From Cupriavidus agavae (lineage in GTDB: Bacteria > Pseudomonadota > Gammaproteobacteria > Burkholderiales > Burkholderiaceae), in assembly GCF_004217045.1 (NCBI RefSeq), contig NZ_SGXM01000002.1:62001-126000 (forward strand): a stretch of 64,000 nucleotides of DNA. The letters are read 5' to 3'. Made by a program: the position numbers and the translations under genes. Positions 34,985 through 44,600 of this stretch are shown one piece after another. The notes under the pieces are model-generated. The model was given only the letters and a program-made list of their open reading frames with translations, did no database searches and was not told where the DNA came from. The first letter of the stretch is position 1, and each line of letters starts with the position of its first letter.

Positions 34985-35120
34985 CGGCAACGGGCACGCC
35001 AAGCCCCACCCAGCACAGCGCGTCCCACGCGCCATCGCCAAAGATGCCTGCCGCCAGCCCGCCCAGCGAGAGCACGCCCAGCAGCACCGGCATCGGCCAC
35101 GTATCGTCGATCAGCCTCAT
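34938..35120 (-). CDS. Small two-helix membrane protein downstream of the PepSY gene
   Basis: A 60-residue frame starting MRLIDDTWPMPVLLG. Its start overlaps the stop of the PepSY gene by ATGA, a sign of coupled translation. Two hydrophobic stretches (residues about 10-27 and 36-52) are followed by a basic tail WLWRQWRGRQD. Small proteins of this kind often sit beside PepSY iron-reductase genes; no named function. Coding status is inferred from the overlap and the membrane pattern. Confidence 0.65.
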   Translation of the reverse strand: MRLIDDTWPMPVLLGVLSLGGLAAGIFGDGAWDALCWVGLGVPVAVTTWWLWRQWRGRQD

Positions 35121-36277
35121 GCCTGGTCTCCCGACAGTTGCGGCGGCAGCGGCGCGCGGGCGTCCTCGCGGCTGCGGCGCGGACGCTTGAGCCAGAAGAT
35201 GAAGCCCGTCACCGTGGCGCCGGCCGTGACAAGGGTCAGCAGCGCCCACAGGATCTGCAGCGGCCGTCCCGCATAGTCCCCGAAATGGAACGGCGCGGAC
35301 AGCAGCAGCACCTGCAGGTACCACGGCATGCCGCGCACGGCGGCCACCGTGCCGTCGCCGGCATCGACCAGCACGATGGCATAGACGCGCTTCTGCAACT
35401 CGGTATGGCCGCGCAGCACCACGCCGTAGTGGCGGCCGGTCGAGAATTCGGTGTTCGGATAGAACACGAACGCCGGGTCCTTGCCCGGCACCATCCGGTG
35501 CGCCTGTTCCAGCGCCCGGTCGACCGGCACGAATGCGGCAGGCGTGGGGCCGGGCAGCGTGGCGATCAGGTGCTGGAGTTCGGTCTTCTGCCACACGCCG
35601 ATGATCAGCGGCGAGAACGACAGGAAGGTGCCGGTCAGCCCCACGACCAGCGCCCACACCATCACGACGATGCCGAACAGGTTGTGCAGGTCGGCCTGCA
35701 CGATGCGCACGGGCTTGCCGAAGCGCACCAGCCCGAACGCGAGCTTGCGCATGAACGGGCCGTACACGACCAGTCCGCTGATCAGGCTCAGCGCAAACAG
35801 CACGCCGATGAAGCCGATGAAGAACTGCCCCGGCAGGCCCAGGAACAGGTTCAGGTGCAGCTTCAGGATGAAGCCGCTGAAGGTCTCGCCCGGCGGGCCG
35901 GGCTTGCGCGTGGCACCGGTGGCGGCGTCGAACTGGGTGGTGGTGCCGTTGCGCAGCTTCGGCTCGCCCGGCGGGCCGACGCGCACGCCCACGGCATCGG
36001 CATCTTCGTCGGAGAACGAGATCGACTTGGCCACCTGTCCCGGATGCGCCGCCTGGGCGACATCCACCAGCGCTTGCAGCGCCGGCCGCCGGGCGGGCAC
36101 GGCCACGGTGCGCTCGGCGGCCACCATGCCATGGTGCTCCTGGCCGAGCAGGGCGTCGATGTCCTCGTGGAAGATCAGCAGCAGGCCGGTCACGCACAGC
36201 ACCAGCAGGTTCAGCGTGCAGAGCAGGCTGGTCCAGCGGTGGATGGCGTACCAGACGCGAAGCGTGGGGGCTTTCAT
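35117..36277 (-). CDS. PepSY-domain inner-membrane protein, probable ferric-siderophore reductase
   Basis: A 386-residue protein of the PepSY-associated TM helix family. Starts MKAPTLRVWYAIHRWTSLLCTLNLLVL with the conserved first-helix histidine, and has four transmembrane helices (near residues 15-38, 160-185, 205-230 and 345-365) with two PepSY-like periplasmic parts between them. Family members beside TonB siderophore receptors (PiuB, FoxB, FsrB) reduce iron or help release it in the periplasm. It lies 87 bp behind the receptor gene in the same direction, with a hairpin between. Confidence 0.85.
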   Translation of the reverse strand: MKAPTLRVWYAIHRWTSLLCTLNLLVLCVTGLLLIFHEDIDALLGQEHHGMVAAERTVAVPARRPALQALVDVAQAAHPGQVAKSISFSDEDADAVGVRVGPPGEPKLRNGTTTQFDAATGATRKPGPPGETFSGFILKLHLNLFLGLPGQFFIGFIGVLFALSLISGLVVYGPFMRKLAFGLVRFGKPVRIVQADLHNLFGIVVMVWALVVGLTGTFLSFSPLIIGVWQKTELQHLIATLPGPTPAAFVPVDRALEQAHRMVPGKDPAFVFYPNTEFSTGRHYGVVLRGHTELQKRVYAIVLVDAGDGTVAAVRGMPWYLQVLLLSAPFHFGDYAGRPLQILWALLTLVTAGATVTGFIFWLKRPRRSREDARAPLPPQLSGDQA

Positions 36278-36305
36278 GATTCCGGACTCCTAAGCACTTC
36301 CCAGC

Positions 36306-36347
36306 GGCACGGCCGGCGCCCCGGAATGCCGGGAGCGGGGCCGTGCC
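36306..36347 (-). other. Intercistronic hairpin between TonB receptor and PepSY genes
   Basis: GGCACGGCC (36306-36314) pairs perfectly with GGCCGTGCC (36339-36347), and the inner segment can pair further (CCCCGG / CCGGGAGCGGGG). There is no T run, so it is more likely an mRNA stabiliser or partial attenuator than a full terminator. It would let receptor expression exceed that of the downstream genes. Confidence 0.55.
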
Positions 36348-36364
36348 TGCCGGTGTTGCGCCGC

Positions 36365-38602
36365 TTACCAGCGGTAGCTGGCCGTGCCGATGATCGTGCG
36401 GCGGCGGCCGTAGTAGCAGTTCGTCGCGCTGTCGCACGCTGCCACGTACGTCTTGTCGAACAGGTTGTTGATGTTCAGGCGCAGCGTGTAATGCTTGGCA
36501 AACGAGTAGCTGGCGGCCAGGTCGAACAGCGTGAACGATGGCACCTCGGTCACGTTGGTCTGGTCGTAGGTCTTGCTGACGTAGCGCACGCCGCCGCCGA
36601 GCCAGACGCCCTGCAGGAAGCCGAAGCTGCTGCCCAGGCGGTAGTCTGCCCACAGCGACGCCATGTGCTTCGGGATGTACTGCGGCGTCTTGCCTGCATT
36701 GGGCGCGCTCGGACCAGCCGCCGTGACTTCGGCGTCCGTGTACGTGTACGAGGCCAGCACGTTGAGGTTCGGCGTCACGGCCCAGGTGCCTTCCAGCTCC
36801 ACGCCGCGCGAGCGCACTTCACCAAGCTGCGAGAACTGGCCCAGCACCGGCGAGGTGGTCAGCACGTTCTGCTGCGTCAGGTTGAACAGCGAAAGCTGGG
36901 CGAAGCTGCGGCTGTTGGCGGGCTGGAACTTCAGGCCGGCCTCGTACTGCTTGCCGGTGGTGGGCTTGGGCACACCGCCGCCAAACAGCGTGGTCACGCC
37001 GGTCGGCTCGAACGACGTCGAGTACGCGAAGTACGGCGACAGGCCGAACGGACCTTCCCACAGCACGCCCGCGCGGCCGGTGAAGCGGCCGTCGTTGGTG
37101 CCGGTGTTGGCCACGGCGCCCGTGGCGAGCGTCTTCGTGTCGGTATCCACGCGGGCCTTGTCGTAGCGCCCGGCGGCCTGGAACACCAGGCGGTCCGCCA
37201 CGCGCAGCATGTCCTGCAGGTAGAAGCCGATCTGGCTGCGGCGCACGTCGCTGTCGGTCTGGTAGGCGGTGCGCACGAAACGGCCGTAGACCGGGTTGAA
37301 GACGTTCAACGGCGGCTCGGTGGTGGCAGTCGGGATGCCGGAGGCCGGCGTCACGGGTGTCTGCCCCAACTGGCGGTCGAAGTGCGACCACGAGTAGTCC
37401 ACGCCAGCCAGGATCGTGTGGTCGAACATGCCATGCCTGACCTTGATCTGCGCCTGGTTGTCCACCGAGAACACGTCGAACGATTCGGTCGAGCGCAGCC
37501 CCAGGCGGCGCAGCAGGTACGGGCCGTTGGGCGGGTTGGCCACCAGCCCGCTGTTGCTGCCGATGTTCTCGTAGCTCACGTACTGGTGCGCGTAGCGCAG
37601 GTTCTGGCGCAGCGTGACCGTGTCGTTGACGCGGTGCGAGAACTCGTAGCCCGCCATGTACTGCTCGCGCTTGAAGCGGTCGAAGCCGGGCTCGCCGGTA
37701 AACAGGCTGGTCGGGATCTTCGAGCCGTTCGCCAGCGGCGTGATCGTGCCCAGCGCCGGCAGGAAGTTGGCGGCGTTGCCCGCGTCGTCGTGGTAAATCT
37801 GCGTGTAGACCGTGAAATTCGTGTCCGCGCTCGGGCGCCACGTGATCTGCGGCGCGATGAACAGGCGGTTGTCGTCGGCGTGGTCGGTCTGGGTGCCGCT
37901 GTCGCGCGCCAGCGCGGTCAGGCGGTAGAGCACCTTGCCGTCCTTGTCCAGCGCGCCGGTGAAGTCGCCGCTGATTTCCTTGCGGTTGTAGTTACCGAAG
38001 TTCAGGTTGATCTCGTTCGACGATTCGGCCTGCGGGCGCTTGCTGACCTGGTTCACCAGGCCGCCCGGCGACGTCTGGCCATAAAGCACCGACGACGGGC
38101 CGCGCACGATGTCCACGCGCTCCAGGCTGTACGGCTCGATGTCCCAGTAGGCGTAGCCGCCCGACCAGGGCAGCTTCAGGCCGTCCCAGTACTGGCCGTT
38201 CTGCGCCGCGTTGAAGCCGCGGATGTAGTAGGTGCCGCGCCGCGTATCGACGATCGGCTGGACGCGCACGCCGGCGCTGTAGCGCAGCGATTCCTCGACG
38301 CTGGTGGAACCCTGGTTGCGGATCTGGTCCGCCGTGATCACGCTGACCGACTGCGGTGTGTCTTCGATCGAGATGTCGGACTTCGTGGCCGACACTGACT
38401 TCTTGCCCGCCGGACCATAGTTCTCCACCACGGTATCGGCCCGCACGCTGACGGTCGGCAGCGTGGTCTCGCCGCCGGGCGGCGTGGCGCTGGTCTGCGC
38501 GTACGCGGCCTGCATCGATACGGCCAATGCCAGCGCGGTCAGCGCGAACGGTTGACGGCTCCCCTGGGTCTGGGCAGACCCACCGCTTCTCACCCTTTTC
38601 AT
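36365..38602 (-). CDS. TonB-dependent siderophore receptor (FhuA/FpvA-like, no signalling domain)
   Basis: A 745-residue outer-membrane receptor. The start at ATG 38602 has AGGAGA six bases ahead; longer frames upstream lack this. A signal peptide ends near AYAQ, the plug domain begins with KSDISIEDTPQSVSVI, RRGTYYIRGFNAAQ and IVRGPSSVLYGQTSPGGLVNQVSKRP follow, and the barrel ends in TIIGTASYRW with the C-terminal aromatic. There is no STN signalling domain, so it does not feed a surface-signalling cascade. It should bring the cluster's own ferric siderophore into the periplasm. A Fur-box-like site lies in its promoter region. Confidence 0.93.
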   Translation of the reverse strand: MKRVRSGGSAQTQGSRQPFALTALALAVSMQAAYAQTSATPPGGETTLPTVSVRADTVVENYGPAGKKSVSATKSDISIEDTPQSVSVITADQIRNQGSTSVEESLRYSAGVRVQPIVDTRRGTYYIRGFNAAQNGQYWDGLKLPWSGGYAYWDIEPYSLERVDIVRGPSSVLYGQTSPGGLVNQVSKRPQAESSNEINLNFGNYNRKEISGDFTGALDKDGKVLYRLTALARDSGTQTDHADDNRLFIAPQITWRPSADTNFTVYTQIYHDDAGNAANFLPALGTITPLANGSKIPTSLFTGEPGFDRFKREQYMAGYEFSHRVNDTVTLRQNLRYAHQYVSYENIGSNSGLVANPPNGPYLLRRLGLRSTESFDVFSVDNQAQIKVRHGMFDHTILAGVDYSWSHFDRQLGQTPVTPASGIPTATTEPPLNVFNPVYGRFVRTAYQTDSDVRRSQIGFYLQDMLRVADRLVFQAAGRYDKARVDTDTKTLATGAVANTGTNDGRFTGRAGVLWEGPFGLSPYFAYSTSFEPTGVTTLFGGGVPKPTTGKQYEAGLKFQPANSRSFAQLSLFNLTQQNVLTTSPVLGQFSQLGEVRSRGVELEGTWAVTPNLNVLASYTYTDAEVTAAGPSAPNAGKTPQYIPKHMASLWADYRLGSSFGFLQGVWLGGGVRYVSKTYDQTNVTEVPSFTLFDLAASYSFAKHYTLRLNINNLFDKTYVAACDSATNCYYGRRRTIIGTASYRW

Positions 38603-38645
38603 ATTTCTCCTGATTTGTGCATTTTTTTGATGGCGCGGCACATTC

Positions 38646-38676
38646 TAAATACAAATCATTCGCATTTCTATGACAA
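38646..38676 (-). promoter_or_regulatory. Fur-box-like promoter region of the TonB receptor gene
   Basis: The minus strand reads AAATGCGAATGATTTGTATT, near to betaproteobacterial Fur boxes. TTGTCA at 38671-38676 with TGTATT 17 bp further gives a plausible sigma-70 promoter that the Fur box overlaps. It lies between the NRPS stop (38693) and the receptor start, so the receptor is probably expressed from it as well as by read-through. Confidence 0.55.
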
Positions 38677-38692
38677 CTGTGCTGTGGAATAC

Positions 38693-41600
38693 CTACGTCG
38701 GAAGGGTTGCGGCAGGGAAGTCCGCAACGCTTTCCGCCGCATGGCCGGACACACTGGCGGACGGCTCGCCCGGGTGAGTGCCGGCGAGATCCCCGAGATC
38801 GGCCAGCAGCCGGGAATCCCGGACGATTGCGTGGTGGTCTACACCATCCAGCACGGCCTGCCGTGCGGGTTCGCCCTGCCATCCGGCGAGGCGCGCGATG
38901 GCTGAATCCCGGCCCGCCCGCCACCACGTCGAGCGTGGTGCCCGTACGACAGGCACCGATGTTTCGGCCGAAACCAGCGCGCTCAAACGGTGCCCGGCCA
39001 CGAACATCTGCGCCAGTTCGTCGGCGCCGGGGACCACCGCCGATGCCTCCGTCCTGGCCACGAGTGGTGCCAGCAGTGCGGCCACTCCTGCCACATCGGG
39101 CGTGGCCGCGACCGGTTCCGGCACCGCGAGCGCGGGTGTGCCGGGCAACAGGCGAGCGGCGAGCGCCTGCAGGGCCGCCGGCCAGCCAGGCGAAGCGCCG
39201 TCCTGCGCGGTGGCCTCGGGAACGAACGGGTCCACCAGGCCCAGCCACTGCACGGTCTCCCCCTGGCGTTCCAGTTCGCGCGCCATCCACGTGGCCACCG
39301 TCGCGCCAACCGACCAGCCCAGCAGCAGGTAAGGCCCCTGCGGCTGCACGGCACGCCATTCGCGCACATAGTCGGCGGCCAGCGCAGCCAGCGAGGCATC
39401 GCGCCATGCCGGGTCCCCGAGCGCGCGGGACTGGAAGCCATACACGGTGCGGCGGCGGCCCAACTGCGCCACGATGGCGTCGTAGTCGAACAGCGTGCCG
39501 AGCGCCGCGTGCACGCAGGCCACGGGCGGCAAGCCGCCATCGGCCGGCCCCTGCGCCAGCACGCGCAGCGCCGTAGGTGTCGCGGCGGGCGCCGCCTGCG
39601 CAACCTCGCCGTCCGGCAGCAACTGGCCGATGGTTGGCGTACGCATCAGGTCACGCAGCTTCAGGTCGACGCCTGCCGCCGAATTGGCCCGCACGCGGGA
39701 GATGACTTTCAGGCTCAGCAGCGAGTCGCCGCCGAGGGTGAAGAAGTTGTCGTCCAGTCCCACGCGCTCCACGCCGAGCACGTCCTGCCAGACCTGCGCC
39801 AGCCAGCGCTGTGCCTCGGTGCGCGGCGCCACGTAGTGATCGGCCGGGGCCGACTCCGGCGCGGGCAGCGCGCGGCGGTCGAGCTTGCCGTTGGGCGTCA
39901 TGGGCAGCGCGTCGAGCCGCACGAAAGCCGCCGGCACCATGTAGTCGGGCAGTTCGGCGGCCAGCACCGCGCGGATGGCTTCGAGATCGACCTGCGCACC
40001 GGCGGCGGGCACCACGTAGGCGGCCAGCCGGGCGCCGGACGGCCCCTCGACCGCCAGCACCGCCGCATCGCCAACGCCATCCTGCGCGAGAATGCGCGCC
40101 TCGATCTCGCCCGGCTCGATCCGGAAACCGCGGATCTTGAGCTGCTGGTCGATCCGGCCCAGGTATTCGAGCTGGCCGTCCGGCAGCCAGCGCGCGAGGT
40201 CGCCGGTGCGATAGAGCCGCGCGCCATCGTCGGCGAACGGGTCGGGAACGAAGCGTTCGGCGGTCATCGCTGGCCGGTTGAGATAGCCACGCGCCAGCCC
40301 CTGGCCACCAATGTAGAGTTCGCCCGCCACGCCGGGCGGCACGAGATTGAGTTCGGCGTCGAGCAGGTAGCAGCGGCGGTCGCCTACCGGTCGGCCAATC
40401 GGGGCATAGGTGCCGGCAAAGTCGGCGGCCTCGGCGCGCACCTTCCAGACCATCGGCGTGACGACCGTTTCGGTCGGGCCGTAGCCATTGATATAGGTCT
40501 GCGCGCCCAGCGCCCGGCGGGCCTGCGCGAACGCGCCGCGCGGCATGGCTTCGCCACCGAACGAATACAGCGCGACCGGCGGATGCTGGCCGGCCTGCTC
40601 GCAATGCTCGGCAAGCTGGCGCAGGTAGGCGGGCGGGAACCCGGCATTGGTCACGCCGTGGCGCGCCATGGCGGCGGCGGTCTGTTCGGGGGTCCAGAGC
40701 GTGTCGTCGCGCAGCACCAGCGAGCCGCCACAGGCCAGCGCGCAGAGCCAGCGCTCGTGGGCGCCATCGAACGCGAACGACAGGAAGTGCAGTTCGCGGG
40801 AGTCCGGCCCCATCTCGTAGGCGTCGATGGTGGCCGCGACGTGCATCGCCAGCGGGCCGTGGGAGACGCAGACGCCCTTGGGCCGCCCGGTCGAGCCCGA
40901 GGTGTAGATCACGTAGGCCAGCTGGTCGGGGTGGACGGTCGCCCCGGCAAGCGGGGCAGTGTCCGGGGCCACCATGTCGGGCGTGAGCACCGGCAGCGAC
41001 GCCGGTGCGGGCAGCGTATCGAGCAGGGCGGGCTCGGTGACGAGCAGGCGGATGGCGCTGTCGTCGAACAGATAGGCGAGGCGGTCCCTGGGATAGGCGG
41101 GGTCGAACGGCACGTAGGCCGCGCCCGCCCGCATCACGGCCAGCAGGGCCACGATGATGTCGGGCGAGCGGGACAGGGCGATCCCCACGCGGTCCTCGGC
41201 GCCGATGCCGCGCGCGTGCAGCGTGGCCGCGAGGCGGTCGGCGCGGGCGAGCAGTTCGCCGTAGCGCAGGGTCTGGTCGCCGCAGATGACGGCCACGGAA
41301 TCGGGCTGCGCGGCCGCGTGGCGGGCGATATGGGCGTGGACCGGCAGGCAATCGTCGGCTGGCGGGGTGCCCTGGCCGAGTTGCTGCAGCGCGGCCCGAT
41401 CCCCGGCATCCAGCAAACTCCATTGGCCGACCGAGCCGGCCGTGTCGATGGTGTCGAGCAACGCCATCATCTGCGCGCAGAGCCGTTCCACCTGCGTGGC
41501 ATCGAATGCGCGGCGCATGTACGTGAAACCGAGCCGCAGCGTCTGCCGCAGGCTCACTTCCACGTCCATTTCGTACTCGGTCAGCCCGGTACTGCCCTGC

Positions 41601-44600
41601 GTCTCGAACCGCAGCCCGCTGCGCGCGGCCGGTTCCAGTGCGTCTTCCAGCGGGAAATTCTCGAACACCAGGATGCTGTCGAACAGCCGCTGGCCGGCCT
41701 GGCCGCCCCAGCGCTGGATGTCGGACAGCGGCGTGTGCCCGTGCTCGCGCGCCGACACATTGAACGCCTGCAGGTCGCGCAGCCAATCCCCAATCTGCTG
41801 GTCCGGCTGCGGCGCGGCGATGACCGGCAGCGTGTTGATGAACAGCCCCAGCATCTGCTGCGCGCCGGGTACTTCCGCAGGGCGGCCCGCCACCGTTGCG
41901 CCGAACGCCACGCGGCGCTGGCCGGTGTAGCGCTGCAACAGCAGCAGCCACGCGGCCTGCACCACCGTATTGAGCGTTACTTTCTGCGTGCGCGCGAACG
42001 CGGCCAGCCGTTCCGTCATGGCCGGGCTGCACGCGTGTTGCAGCAGCCCATAGCCCTTGCCGGCCGAAGGCGCCTGCAGCGCCTCCGCGAGCCGTGTCGG
42101 CGTGTCGAAGCCGTCGAGCGCGCCGGCCCAGAACGTGCGGGCCGCGCCGGCATCGCGCGACTGCAGCCAGCCGATATAGTCGGCGAAGCGCCCGGCCGGG
42201 GCTGCCACGTGCTCACCGGTGTAGCGCTGGAGCACTTCGCCGAGCAGTTGCGAGGTGCTCCAGCCATCCACCAGCAGATGGTGGACCGTCCAGACCAGAT
42301 GGTGGCGCCCCGCGCCGGTGCGCACCAGCATCAGCCGCATCAGCGGCGGCCGCTCCAGATCAAAGCCGCGCGCCAGTTCGGCAGCCGCCAGCGCGTCGAG
42401 TGCGGCCGCCTGATCGTCGCGGCCGGACCAGTCTGCCGCCTCGAAGGGCAGCGGCACGTCATGCGCCACCCATTGCAACGGCTGGTCGCCGCGCGGCACG
42501 AAGCCGGTGCGCAGCGTGTCGTGGGCAGCCAGCGTATCGCGCCACGCCTGCGCGAAGCGGGCCGGGTCGAGACCGTCGATATCGACGCGCAACTGGTTGA
42601 TATAGGCACTGCCGGCGTCGGCGCGCGCCACGCTGTGGTACAGCATGCCCGCCTGCATCGGCGAGAGCGGATAGATGTCCTGCACGCTCGCGGCGTCCAG
42701 CGCGAGCGCGTCAAGTTGCGGCTGGGTCAGCCGCGCCAGCGGGAAATCCGCGCTCTGCAGCGTGTCGCGGCGCGGCCGTGGCAATGGCTCGCCTCGCTGC
42801 TGCATGGCCTCCGCCGTGGCGAGCGGAATCGCCGCAGCGGCCACGGCAGCCAGCGTCTGCAACTCGAACAGGTGCTTCGGCGTCAGGTGCCACCCCTCCG
42901 CGCGCAGTCGGGCCACGATCTGCAGGCTCAGGATCGAATCGCCGCCCAGTTCGAAGAAGTTGTCGGCCCGGCCCACGCGCGCCACCTTCAGCACATCGGA
43001 CCACGCGCCGGCCAGAAGCGTCTCCACACCGGCCCCCGGCGCCTCGTACGCGGCGGTGCCGGTGAACCCGGGCGACGGCAGCGCCCGGCGATCGAGCTTG
43101 CCGTTAGGCGTGACCGGCATGCGTTCGAGCACGATCACCGCCCCCGGCACCATATAGTCGGGCAGCGTCTGCGCCAGCCAGTGGCGCAGCGAATCGGGCT
43201 GCGGGGCCACTCCGGCGGATGGCACCACATACGCCACGAGCCGCGCCGGGCCGTCCTGCGTCTGCGCGATCACGATGGCCTCCCGCACGCCCTCGTGGGC
43301 CAGCAGCCGCGCCTCGATTTCGCCGGGTTCGATCCGCAGGCCACGAATCTTTACCTGATGGTCGAGGCGGCCCAGGTACTCGATCTTTCCGCCCGCCAGG
43401 CGCCGCGCCAGGTCACCGGTTCGGTACAGACGGTCCCCGTGGGTGCCATGCGGGTCGGCGACGAAGCGCTCGGCCGTCAGCGCCGCGCGGCCGAGGTAGC
43501 CGCGCGCCAGGCCGGCGCCGCCCAGATAGAGTTCGCCCGCCACGCCATCGGGTACGGGCTGCAGCGCGGCATCCAGCACATGGGCACTGACGTTGGCAAT
43601 GGGGCGCCCGATCGGCACCGAATGGCCGAGGTCGGCGCGGCAGGTCCAGTGGGTGACGTCGATGGCGGCTTCGGTGGGGCCGTAGAGGTTGTGCAGTCCG
43701 GCGTGGGGCAGCAGGGCCATCGCGCGCCGCGCAAGGTCGGCCGGCAGTGCCTCGCCGCTGCAGACGATATGCCGCAGGCTGCCGCAGTGGGCGGCCACGC
43801 CCGCATCGGCCACGAACGCCTGCAGCATCGACGGCACGAAATGGAGCGTGGTGACCCGGTGTTGCGCGATCAGGGCGGCGATCCGTTGCGGATCGCGGTG
43901 ATCGCCCGGCGCGGCCATCGCCAGCCGGGCGCCGGTCATCAGTGGCCAGAAGAACTCCCAGACCGAGACGTCGAAGCTGAACGGCGTCTTCTGCAGCACC
44001 GTATCGGCGGCGTCGAGGCGGTACTGCTGCTGCATCCACCAGAGCCGGTTGAACAGCGCCCCGTGCCGGTTGGCCGCGCCCTTGGGCCGGCCCGTCGAGC
44101 CGGACGTGTAGATGATGTAGGCCAGGTTCTCCGGCGACAGCGCGGGGGTGGGATTGCCGGCGTCGCCCTCGTCATGCAGCGCGGCGGCGTTGAGATCGAT
44201 GGGCGTGATGGCGCGTGACAGCGGCGGCAGCGCTGGCAGTGAGTCAAGCCGCTGCACCAGCACCAGCGCCACGCCGCTGTCCCCGATCATGTAGCCGAGA
44301 CGATCGGCCGGATAGTCGGGATCGAACGGTACGTAGGCACCGCCGGCCTTCAGGACGGCCAGCAGCGCCACCACCATTTCGACCGAGCGCTCGGCCAGCA
44401 CGCCCACGGGTACGTCCGGGCCCACGCCGCGTGCGATGAGCCGGTGCGCCAGCGCGTTGGCGCGGCGGTTCAGCGCGGCGTAGGTCAGCGACTGATCGCC
44501 CATGCACAGCGCGATGGCATCAGGCCGGGCGGCGGCCTGCGCTTCGAACAGCCGGTGCACCGGCTCGGCCGGTGGATAGGTCGCGCATGCCGTGCCTTGC

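Noticed and set aside
36365..38641. Receptor start at 38641 and a possible signalling (STN) domain
   Set aside because: The ATG at 38602 has a good AGGAGA site, and the mature N-terminus goes into the plug domain after only about 30 residues, too short for STN.
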